Below, one piece after another: positions 54,059 to 64,000 of a stretch of DNA of 64,000 nucleotides. Numbering within the stretch: position 1 is the first letter of the stretch; the number at the start of each line of letters is the position of its first letter. The position numbers and the translations under genes were made by a program. Source of the stretch: Sipunculus nudus (lineage: Eukaryota; Annelida; Sipuncula; Golfingiida; Sipunculidae). The stretch spans positions 43,660,714-43,724,713 of the forward strand of contig CM049320.1 of the NCBI GenBank assembly GCA_026874595.1, read 5' to 3'. The notes under the pieces were generated by a model. The model was not told where the DNA came from, searched no databases, and was given only the letters and a program-made list of their open reading frames with translations.

Positions 54059-54261
54059 AAATAATTACTATCTCTTTATTTTGTATTAAAACAATAAAAA
54101 ATAGCTTTTTGTTGATGCTTGGACCATCGATCTACCAGATTTGTTAGAGAGCAATAATATTAGAAGTTAAGAAAATCTACCTTGTTTTGCATCATTTCCA
54201 TCTGCTTTGTCATGTATTTGTGAATACCATTTCTGTGGACCTTTGTATACTGTTAGTACTA

Positions 54262-55054
54262 CAGTAGAGTCCCGTATTTCCGAATGCCGAATTTCTGAAA
54301 ATTTGCTTTTCCGAAATTTAAAATGGGGAACCGATAATTTATTTGTATTTCCGAATTATATTTCAAGTATGTAAAAACGTAAAATGAGTATTGTAATTAC
54401 GAGTCACAAGGCCTGCAGTCATGTGTTAAGCCAAGTGGTGACCCTAATTAATTAGTTATGGGCCGAGGTTGTCGCCGGGGCAAAGGTGTGAAAACTACCG
54501 CCAGACCCCAACGCTCGGCCCCCTGTACGCCTAGCAAGCGACTGAGCATCTTCTCCAAGAGCACTTGTGTGTTATCAACCACGGCTCGTTTGTACTCAAG
54601 CAAACATAGTTCGTCTGTTTGGGACAGGATGTCATGCCAAATAACTGAGCAGTTTACTCGCATCAGCATTGGTGAGGTATAATTCATTAAACCCTTGTGC
54701 TCGAGCAGCTTTTAAATGTCCTGGTCTTCAATAACTTAGATCAATAAGAAACACCGTGTTTCTTGGCGATGTCATTTGACCTTTCCCTCCAATGAATTTG
54801 ATGAAAAAAAGAGCCCTCACGTATCCTTTAAGCAGGTTGGACTGATCTTTGCCAATTATGCTCAGCAATTATCCAATATTTTTTATACGTCCAGGTCATC
54901 AATTACGAATTTCGAAGAAAAGCATCGTGTTCCACGGGTAAAATGGCATTAAGTTAATCATTAACCGTCATACTACCTTGCCTCAAGACCCTTGTCCACT
55001 TTTCCGAATGTTCGTAGCTTGTCCCTCGGCTCTCGGAAAAACGGCGCTCTACTG
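54262..55054. mobile_element. Pogo/Tigger-like non-autonomous DNA transposon (793 bp)
   Basis: Terminal inverted repeats CAGTAGAGTCCCGTATTTCC (left) and, reversed, CAGTAGAGCGCCGTTTTTCC (right), flanked by TA on both sides (54260-54261, 55055-55056), as in Tc1/mariner/pogo elements. The interior has short open frames on both strands (54448-54687) without a recognisable transposase. A GC-richer internal block suggests captured or relic sequence. Confidence 0.8.
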
Positions 55055-55056
55055 TA

Positions 55057-57217
55057 CTTAAATTATAAAATAAAAGTGGAACTTGGTTCATGCATTCCAC
55101 TATTAGTAGACAATTTTACCCTGTAAATATGGCACATCAATCTGATTTAATATTCATAGAAGGCGCTACTAGTTGATATTTAGTGTGCTTCCCAGCCTGC
55201 ATTGCGCGACCTCTATTCAGCATCAACAGTTAGCCTTCCCAATCACTATGATAGTGTACAATTGCACAGCAGGATCAATATGGCATGTTGTGAAAAAATC
55301 ATTCTGATTTTATTGTTTATTTTCCACACCACAGGTTGTATTTAGCGTAGTGTCTGTTTACCTTGATATTCAAGGCATGTGGTCAGCACTATATTTTTTC
55401 TTGGCAGAACGCGGCTCAGCTAGAGATCTGCCCTCAGAAAATATTGCTAAAACATTTAAGCAGTCCCAAAGGAGTCCCTGCACGTAAGGGTGACCAATAC
55501 CCCTGCTGGTACCCTGCACTATTATGGCCCACTGCTCTCTCCCAGTGATGATAAGCGCAAATTAAGAATCTTAAGTTTTTTACCATTTAGTGCACTCCAA
55601 GGCAGTATGATGACTTCCAGCGAATTGGTAATTTGACAGCTTGTGAAAACCATACATTTTCATCCAGCTATTGAAATTTTGTGGTTTCGAATTAATTAAA
55701 GAAAAGTAATTATTTATTTAAGAAAATACAGTTTCCAAATTAATTCAGTTTCTGAATTGATTTAGAATGTATGGTAGTATTTGGTAGAATATATGTAAGA
55801 AAATAATGTAAGTAAAGAACAAATAAAATACAAGGCCTACTGGCCTTATGCAAACCTGTGCAATGGGATATACATCAGGTATTATGCTTGATTACTTTTC
55901 AATTACAGGTTTTACACATACAAAGCAAGTATAAAACAATTTGAAACACAGTACAAGCACTAGTTACACAAACGTCACTGCTGAAAAATATAGATATAGA
56001 CAACACAAAAATGTTTGTAGTGGCACCATCAATTTTTTAAGAAAGCCATCAAAGATGTATGGACATTTAAAATTTCAGGCATATACTTCAAACCACTCTT
56101 GACTCTTGAGCTTTGTGCACCGATGTATTAGACAAGTCTTGTATATGACAAAGCTATCTGAGATGTATAGACAAGCACAATTTCAGGCTGATATATCAAA
56201 TCCACTGTTGGAAATAAGCAGGAACATACACTTTGCAAAAATAATTTTTACTAGCAAAATCAGTCTTGTGTAGGAGAAAGCCATCAAAGATGCATTTATA
56301 TGCCAAAATATCAGCTCCATACATCAAACCTCTTTTGAGCTAGGTCCATTCAGCTGTCAGAGCTCAGCTGAGGAAGCAGTTGGCTCTAAGCTAATGGTGG
56401 CTACAAGCCAGGTGTAGCTACTGCACTGACTGAACTCTTTACCTGATGTCTAATCTGATACAGTTAGCAGTCTACAAAGCTATGTATAGTCTATAAAGTA
56501 TATTAGTCTATTAGAGTTTATATACCACAGTCCATTAAAGTCTATTTATAATATACAGATACAGATATAGTCTATAAAGTATATTAGTCTATTAGAGTTT
56601 ATATATCACAGTCCATTAAAGTCTATTTATAATATATAGATACAGATAAAATCTTGGCATGTTGCCAAATCTGTTTACACATACTAAAAGACTTTGGCTA
56701 CAATGCTTTTTTTCATACTGATATATTCATAGGATTTTTAATAAAAAATGTTAAGAATAAGAACAGATGCCTGTTGAAAGCAAAATCAGATATATTTAAT
56801 TCACATATCTAACACATAGTTTGGATATGAACACCAATTATTTATGTTGCCTGTATAGCTCTGCTTTAAACCCACACAGCTCAGTTGGTTATTATAATAA
56901 ATCTTCTAGCTTTGTTTACCAAAGTATCTCAGTCTTTTCTTTGTTAGGGTACAACAATTCGGCCAAAAATCATTCAAGTAAACTTAAAGGCCACCTATGA
57001 ATCATTTTTGTGCAATGTTATAGAATTTGAAACAACATTTTTGCAGAAGAAGAAACTTACCCTACCATTATTCTTGTGAAAAACTAAACCATCTGGCTAA
57101 GCAGTTTCATCATAAAACATTTTTAATGTTGAAGCTGAAAGAGGCAAAAATTATGAGTTTTTTGTCTTTAAAAACAGGTTGATGTGCATGGGTTGCACCA
57201 CGAAGGCTTCAATTTAA
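55057..57217. other. Unassigned DNA with family E units and an 81-bp duplication
   Basis: 55057-55980 shows no gene. 55985-56420 holds two to three family E units ('gctatctgagatgtatagac', 'cagtcttgt'). An 81-bp tandem duplication ('tatagtctataaagtatattag...') occupies 56485-56646. 56690-57200 resembles family D/E flanking sequence. Confidence 0.5.
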
Positions 57218-59416
57218 ACAAGTGACCCATGGGTCATGACGCTCATCTGAATGGGAAGAGATTCGCAAAAAGGAAATTTTATCATCTGAATGGTAGTATA
57301 TACCCATTCAACTGAAGCATCAAACAGATTAACCAACAGGCTGAGATTGTGTCTGTATTAATATATCTAAAAAATTGAGGAAAAAAAAAAAAAAAATACA
57401 GGTGGCTCCACCAGTCTGCAGAAACTAATAAAAACACTTAATGGTCAATATCCATAATCTCTGGATTAGTTGTTCAGATACTTCAGCATTTGTATCAAAT
57501 TGTCCATTATTCTGAGGGATACTTATAGCTTGAGTCCTATAGCTTGAAGGATATGGGAAACAGAGACCTAATTTCAGGTTTCCACAGAAACTTTTCATGG
57601 GCCTCCTTGCATGACAAGAATGAAGATTCTAGGTCCAGTTGTTACGATTTGTACCCTGTTGACAGATAACCTATTCTTTAAAGGTCTCAAAAATAGAGAA
57701 AAAAATTCGTAAAAATTTGAAAAAAAATAGAGGTGGCTCACCCAGTCTGCAGAAACTGATGGAACACCAAAAATCATGACCATCAGTGTTGTAGTTATTG
57801 AGATACTGCAGTTTTTGTATCAAATTTTTCATTATAATGGGGGGTATTTTGAAGCCATACAGCTTAAAGGATATGGGTAACAGAGACCTAATTTCAGGTT
57901 TTCATGGAGGCTTTTCATGGATCTCCCTGTTTGTCAAGAATGAAGATTCTAGGTCAAGTTGTTATGATTTGGGCCCTGTTTACAGATGTTCATATCTTTA
58001 AAGGACTCAAAAATAGAGAAAAAAAATTCATAAAAAAGCTGAACAAATACAGGTGGTGCCACCAGTCTGCAGAAACTGATGAAACACTCCATGATCAATA
58101 TCCATGCATACAATTATGGTGATCTCTGCATTAGTTGTTCAGATACTTGTTTTGTATCAAATTTTCCATTATTCTAAAGCTTTACTTTGGAGTGCCATAG
58201 CTCAAAGGATATGGGTAACAGAGACCTAATTTCAGGTTTCCATGGAGACTTTTCATGGGTTTCCGTGTGTGTCAAGAATGGAGATTCTAGGTCCAGTCAT
58301 TACGATTTGTACCATTTTGACAGATAACTACATCCTTAAAGGTCTCCAAAATAGAGAAAAAAAAATTGTAAAAATTTGAAAAAATACAGGTGGTGCCACC
58401 AGTCTGCAGGAACTGATGGAACACCTCTTGATCAATATGTATGTACAAAATCATGACCATCAGTGTTGTAGTTAATGAGATACTGAAGTTTTTGTATGAA
58501 AATTTCCTTTATTCGGGGGGGGGGGGGGGGGGTAATAAGGAGCCCCACAGCTCAAAGGATATGGGAAACAGAGACCTTATTTCAGGTTTCCATGGACACT
58601 TATAATAGGTCTCTCAATGTGTCAAGAATGAAGATTCTAGGTCCAGTCTTAACGATTTGTGCCCTGTTAACATATGTTCACATTTTTAAAGGTCTTAAAA
58701 ATAGAGAAAACAATTCGTAAAAAATTGAAAAATACAGGTGGCGCCATCAGTCTGCAGAAACTGATGAAACATCTCAGAATGAATATGTATGCCAAAAATC
58801 ATGACCATCAGTGATGTAGTTAATGAGATATTTAAGTTTTAGTATGAAATTTTTATGCTATTCTAGGGGGTACTTTGGGGCCCCATAGCTCATAGGATAT
58901 GGGTAACAGAGACCTAATTTCAGGTTTCCATGGAGACTTTTCATAGGTCTCCCTGTGTGTCAAGAATGAAGATTCTAGGTCCAGTCGTTACGATTTGTGC
59001 CCTGTTAACAGATGTTCACATTTTTTAAGGTCTCAAAAATAGAGAAAACTATTCATAAAAAATCGAAAAATACAGGTGGCGCTACCAGTCTGCAGGAACT
59101 GATGAAACATCTCATGATCAATATGTATGCCAAAAATCATGACCATCAGTGATGTAGTTAATGAGATATTGAAGTTTTTGTATGAAATTTTTCACTATTC
59201 TGGGGGATACTTTGGGGCCCCATAGCTCGAAGGATATGGGTAACAGAGACCTAATTTCTGGTTTCCAAGGAGATTTTTTATCGACCTCTCAGAATGTCAA
59301 GTAACAAGATTCTAGGTCCAGCGGTTACGATTTGTGCCTAGTTAACGGACAGACGGACGACGGACAAAGAGTGATCGCTATAGCTCAGCATGACTGAAAG
59401 TAAGCTGAGCTAAAAA
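57218..59416 (+). mobile_element. Family C element with about 6 core repeats
   Basis: 5' end AACAAGTGACCCATGGGTCA at about 57219; 3' end GATCGCTATAGCTCAGCATG...GCTGAGCTAAAA at 59367-59416. Core units of about 330-340 bp begin near 57401, 57731, 58050, 58387, 58735 and 59073. Each contains GGTGG-GCCACC-CAGTCTGCAG, 'catgaccatcagtg.tgtagtt', 'gatatgggtaacagagacctaatttcagg' and 'aagattctaggtccagt'. The last unit has the 'gttaacggacagacggacgacgg' tail. Non-coding. Confidence 0.85.
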
Positions 59417-60750
59417 CTGATGAAAACCTCAATGATCAATATCCATGCAAACAATTATGGTGATCTCTGCATTAGTTGTTCAGATACTTCAGCTTTTGTA
59501 TCAAATGTTCCATTATTCCGAGCTGTACTTTAGAGTGCCATAGCTCAAATGATATGGGTAACAGAGACCTAATTTCAGGTGTCCATGGAGACTTTTCATG
59601 GGTCTCCCTGTGTGTCAAGAATAAAGATTCTAGGTCAAGTCATTACAATTTGTACCCTGTTGATAGATAACTACATCCTTTAACTTCTCATAAATAGGGA
59701 AAAAAAATTGTAAAAATTTGAAAAAATACAGGTGGCACCACCAGTCTGCAGGAAATGATGGAACACCTCTTGATCAATATGTATGCCAAAAATCATGACC
59801 ATATGTAGTGTAGTTGAGATGTTGCATTTTTTTTTTAATCAAATTTTCCATTATTCTGGGGGGTAATTGGGAGCCCCACAGCTCAAATGATATGGGTAAC
59901 AGAGACCTTATTTCAGGTTTCCATGGAGACTTTTCATAGGTCTCTCACTGTGTCAAGAATGAAGATTCTAGGTCCAGTCTTAACGATTTGTGCCCTGTTA
60001 ACAGATGTCAACATTTTTAAAGACCTTAAAAAACAGAGAAAACAATTTGTAAAGAATCGAAAAATACAGGTGGCGCCACCAGTCTGCAGAAACTGATGAA
60101 ACATCCCATGATCAATATGTATGCCAAAAATCATGACCATCAGTGATGTAGTTAATGAGATATTGAAGTTTTTGTATGAAATTTTTCACTATTCTGGGGG
60201 GTACTTTGGGGCCCCATAGCTCAAAGGATTTGGGTAACAGAGACCTAATTTCAGGTTTCCATGGAGACTTTTTATAGGTCACTCACTGTGTCAAGAATGA
60301 AGATTCTAGGTCCAGTCTTCACGATTTGTGCCGTGTTAACAGTTGTTCACATTTTTAAAGGTCTCAAAAATAGAGAAAAAAATTCGTAAAAAATCTAAAA
60401 ATACAGGTGGCGCCACCAGTCTGCAGGAACTGATGGAACATCTCATGATAAATATGTATGCCAAAAATCATAACCATCAGTGATGTAGGTAATGAGATAT
60501 TAAAGTTTTTGTATGAAATTTTTTACTATTCTGGGGGGTACTTTGGGGCCAAATAGCTCGAAGGATATGGGTAACAGAGACCTAATTTCTCGTTTCCAAG
60601 GAGATTTTTCATTGACCTCTCAGAATGTAAAGTTACAAGATTCTAAGTCCAGCGGTTACGATTTGTGCCAGGTTAACAGACAGACGGACGGACTACGGAC
60701 AAAGAGTGATCGCTATAGCTCAGCATGACTGAAAGTCAGCTGAGCTAAAA
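59417..60750 (+). mobile_element. Family C, second set of core repeats with its own 3' end
   Basis: Continues directly from the first 3' end with three to four more core units (palindrome motifs near 59730, 60068, 60405) and a second complete 3' end (GATCGCTATAGCTCAGCATG, ACTGAAAGTCAGCTGAGCTA, 60707-60750). It has no 5' end of its own. Confidence 0.8.
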
Positions 60751-61660
60751 AAGGACATGTCATGTGAGCAACATTTGCACAAAACTTGGTAATGCTAGCT
60801 TCTTTCGTTTCTGAGAATGTTATGTTAGTATGCTTACTTGGCCAAATGACTAATTCAAATTACTTTCACTAAGCCAAAGCCATCAAGCACAAATCCTTTG
60901 AAAGAAAAACTTGAAAGAGCTCATCTCTGGGTTAATTTCTGTGAAATATTGAACAATTTGGCTAAATGATTTTGGAGAAGATTTTCAAAGGTTTTCTAGC
61001 TTTTACCCCATAAAATGCAAGTCTATGCAGGTTGTGCCACAAAAAGCTCAATTTTACACCATTTGACATGTGATTGATTTTTGTATAAAATTTGGGGATG
61101 CTACCTCCTGCTGTTCCTGAGAAATTATGGGTTAATGTACTGATGACCAATGACCCCCATACAAAAGAAAGGTTGATGCAACCATTACCACAAATTTAAA
61201 TATGACTCATATGACAACATTTGTATAAAAACTTTGTGATGATATATAGCTAAAGCCTTTTTTGAGATTGTAATATTAGTCTGCCTATTTAATGGAAAGA
61301 CTAAGTTCAGCTTCCTGTAATTCAGCCATAACTCACTGAACTGGAACAATTGGGACAAACTTGAGAGAATCTGAAGCAGGGATTATTTCTTTGAATGCTG
61401 AAAATTCTGGATGGTCAGTTTCGGAAAAGATGATTTTAACATTTTCTAAGCTTTTCCCCTATAAAGTCTATAAAGTCAATGCAGATAGCCAGAAAATAAA
61501 CCCCATCCTGTACAGTTTGACATGTGACAGATTCTTCCAAAAAATTTGGTGCTCCAACAGTTTTTGAGATAGCACAGCTTTACATATAGATGGAGGCAGA
61601 CGGTGGATGGACAAAGCTGCACCATCACATTAGCTCAATGACCGATTGACAGAGGACAGA
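60751..61660 (+). mobile_element. Family D core repeats
   Basis: Three units: 'tcatgtgagcaacatttgcacaaaacttggtaatgctagctt', 'gccaaatgactaa', 'aaatgcaagt.tatgcaggt', ending 'gcaccatcacattagctcaatgacc' near 61620. Same family as 37733-38324. Confidence 0.6.
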
Positions 61661-61843
61661 TTTATTTTAAAAACAAGATGTCTCAATTGTTCAGTGAGAC
61701 AAAATTCATCCTAATATAAATAAAACTAGAATATGGGTAGTCGACAAGCGATTATGTGTATCCGCCAAAATCAGAGTGGGACAGGTGAAGCATTGTTTTG
61801 AAAAGTCTGAGAAATTCAATTCTACTCACGTACCAGCAGCTTC

Positions 61844-62133
61844 TGTTAGTTCATAACTTCTTACCTAGTAGCAGCGTCAGTCCAATGTCGTCCAGGTCGT
61901 CCGTCAACTTTTGCTACGTCTTCCCACCTCGGGACGCCATATGCTTCTGTGTCCCGTCCCTTCTCTCCTCCCTTCATGAAAGCTACTTCCGTTTGTTTTT
62001 CCTTTCACCGCTAGTTGGCTATTTTACTTTATAAAGATTTCCGACAGTTGTCAAATTCCTCTTCTTAAAACAATTCAAAATATTTTTTTATATACATCAA
62101 CAAATACAGCAGAACTCAAATAACATATTAACA
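61844..62133 (-). mobile_element. Ty1/copia 3' LTR (290 bp)
   Basis: On the - strand it begins TGTTAATATGTTA just after the pol C-terminus and ends GAACTAACA (TGTTA...TAACA ends). TATAAAG (about 62030, - strand) is promoter-like. The matching 5' LTR would lie beyond 64000. Confidence 0.6.
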
Positions 62134-62139
62134 GTCCCA

Positions 62140-62847
62140 TCACCAATTGTCAATCCTTATATATATATACACAAAAAAAAAATATTGTGCATTAGTCTGG
62201 AAGCATGCCCTGCTCAAAAGTTTAACTTTTTCAAACATTAACTTTCTACAAGATGCTCCTCGTTTTGTCAAACAGTCAGCCAACTGATCTTCTGATTTTA
62301 TCCATTCTATCCTCTCAATTTGTCCCTCTGCTATTTGTTCTTTAATTCCACTCAATTCCAATCTCAATCCCTTCTCTGTTACATCTTTTGTAGATTTCAG
62401 TGCATCATACAAAGACTTACAGTCTACCTTACAAATTACAGGCAAGTGCTGAGGATCAGCTCCCCTACCTGTCAATTCAGAAAACAGACTAGCCAAAAAC
62501 ACACAGGTATCAACTCCATCTGCCAAGGCAAGTGTTTCCCCTGCAAGGGTACTCCTGACAACCCTTCCAATCTTCTTAGAATTCCAACAAAGAGGTGAAA
62601 TTCTTCTGCCTTCTCCCATCAAACAAATAAATTGTCCTCCTTGTGTTCCACCGGTAGGTAGATTGCCAAGTGAGGCATCACTATAAATCACTAGAGATGG
62701 TTTTCCTCTTAAAGGTTGAAACTTAAGGGTGACTTTTTCTGTTTGTATTTTCCTAATTACCTTATTAACATACAGCAGTTCCCCCACAGGGGCACTTTTG
62801 ATACAAGAAGCTAAACAAGACGCATCAAAAATGATATCAGGCCTTGT
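62140..62847 (-). pseudogene. Copia RNase H segment (longest intact part)
   Basis: More than 200 open codons after the TGA at 62848-62850. Carries the RNase H Asp, Glu and Asp positions in YSDASLGN, AGETLALADG and DCKSLYDAL, and the KSEDQLADCLTKRGAS copia hallmark near the C-terminus. Followed by the LTR. Confidence 0.88.
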
Positions 62848-63250
62848 TTGTCAAGCAATCCACAGAATCTGTCCCACAATAGATCGCAAATCTTTCTTTT
62901 CTCCTGAAGTTACAGCTTCGTCCTTACACAAAGCCCTGGACTTGTCAACTACAACTGCATTTAGAGCTGCTGCATATTTGTTCTGATTTACCAGTATCTC
63001 ATTTTTATCTGCAGCTATCTCAATACCAATATATTTGAAAGTCCCACTTTCTTCTCTACCTATCACAAATTCAGACCTAATTTTATCAATGACATCCATC
63101 TCAAACTGTGCAGTGCCACCCCAAAGAAAATCATCCACATAGCAGGCCAGAACTCCTTTAAGTTCAGCATCTTTGTTATACCACAGGAACACTGCTCGAT
63201 CTACTTTAGATACTTCAGCACCCACTGTTGTCATAACTCTTTTACTGGTT
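62848..63250 (-). pseudogene. Copia RT C-terminal half
   Basis: Open from the deletion junction to the TGA. VLACYVDDFLWGG holds the intact catalytic YVDD; FKYIGIEIA and QNKYAAAL are the following copia RT motifs. Confidence 0.88.
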
Positions 63251-63987
63251 GCAAAGCAGTTTCCCAACTACAGTTCCTGTCTAATTTTACTTTCTTCATT
63301 GTTTCACTGAGAGTAAGATTATGCCTTTCACATGTGCCATTGCTCCATGGACTGTATGCTGCTGTACTCAAAATTTCTATGCCAAAGCTCTCTCCCATCC
63401 TTTTTACCTCTTCATTCTCAAATTCTCCCCCATTGTCACCGAGGAAATTCTTTGGTGAACTAAAAATACTAATCCAGTGCTTTATAAACTTCTCAACAAA
63501 CTCTGATCCCATTTCAGATTTCATAATTGCACCAGCACTGTATCTTGTAAATTGATCAATCATGTGTAAAAGCCATACCGAGTCACCTAACTGATGCAAA
63601 TCCACAGAAAGTTTCATTAAACTCTGAAGCTAAAGGAAAACCAACAGCTGGTTTTGGTGGTGTTTTCTTGAATTTCATACATATTTCACATTGTTCCACA
63701 ATTTTCTAAAGATCACTGAACATGCCTTTACTTCTTATTCCAGCATCAACTAATAATTTCTTTAATTTCTCTGCTGAAGCATGTCCAAACTGTTTATGTA
63801 ACTTTACCATTACCTTTTTCTGTTGTAATTCACAACCAGCATCATCAGTCATCAGCAACTCCTCTTCAGGAAGTGAATCTCCAAAATTCTGCTGACACAA
63901 GTCAATACAATAATGTCCTGATGATGTAAACTGTAGCTGAGCTGGTTTTTCAAACATGACTGCCTCATCTTTGCCTAGATTCAACAC
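63251..63987 (-). pseudogene. Copia integrase zinc region and core
   Basis: HHCC region: His-x4-His in HKQFGH and Cys-x2-Cys in CEIC, separated by an in-frame TAG. Core: SVDLHQLGDSVWLLHMIDQF, then GDNGGEFEN and SPWSNGTCERHN. A one-base frameshift lies between the two parts near 63610. The core breaks off at NCSWETAL. Confidence 0.88.
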
Positions 63988-64000
63988 AGCTCCAGCACGT

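Larger units (their letters stand above)
62134..64000 (-). pseudogene. Ty1/copia pol remnant, internally deleted
   Basis: Order on the - strand: gag-pre-integrase zinc region (HKQFGHASAEKLKKLL, then CEICMKF), integrase core (SVDLH, LGDNGGEFEN, NGTCERHN: D, D, E present), RT part with CYVDDFLWGG, and RNase H (YSDASLGN, AGETLALADG, KVDCKSLYDAL). Defects: in-frame TAG at 63708-63706, a frameshift near 63610, a deletion near 63250 that removes the integrase C-terminus and RT N-terminal half, and TGA at 62850-62848 just before QTRPD. The 5' part is outside the window. Not functional. Confidence 0.9.

Overview
The window is AT-rich nuclear DNA of an animal. Genes are split into many short exons with GT/AG introns, there is no operon-like packing, and most of the sequence is old transposon debris and tandem repeats. 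The mix (Helentron-like non-autonomous elements with ~300-bp core repeats, BEL/Pao and Ty1/copia retroelements, large intronic minisatellites) suggests a lophotrochozoan, most likely a bivalve mollusc. That assignment is inference; no sequence search was possible.

Two host genes can be read. (1) On the + strand, 382-11755, sixteen exons encode the extracellular part of an M13 (neprilysin/ECE-like) protein. Every splice phase fits and the stop is at 11753-11755. The region that should carry the zinc site is present, but the HExxH residues are replaced and the downstream GENxAD motif is not recognisable, so it looks like a catalytically dead pseudo-peptidase. The start and membrane anchor lie upstream of the window. 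(2) On the - strand, 52130-38325, four exons encode most of a short-chain dehydrogenase/reductase (SDR16C/retinol-dehydrogenase-like). It has NNAG, catalytic Ser and YxxxK; the first exon(s) with the TGxxxGxG motif were not found.

The most unusual pattern is that tandem repeats in both genes start at exon-intron junctions and copy the splice site. A 42-bp array multiplies the 5' splice site of M13 exon 1 in frame. A 47-bp duplication copies the end of exon 14, and a weaker echo follows exon 11. One 5.9-kb SDR intron begins with a ~54-bp minisatellite derived from its own donor and ends with a 21-bp minisatellite derived from its own acceptor.

Mobile DNA: 13003-13147 is a short LTR with a tRNA-Leu primer site. 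15438-16990 and 52326-54058 are Helentron-like family A; 32233-33262 is family B; several copies of family C occur, including the long composite at 57218-60750. 17708-18292 is a LINE ORF2 fragment cut by a family C element. 23217-29244 is a decayed BEL/Pao retrotransposon with a solo LTR inserted in its RT. 48091-49009 is a solo LTR inside the 54-bp minisatellite. 54262-55054 is a pogo/Tigger-like MITE. 61844-64000 is a decayed Ty1/copia element on the - strand. Families A, B and C have unrelated end sequences but one end architecture, and nearly all core repeats share a GGTGGCGCCACC-type palindrome.
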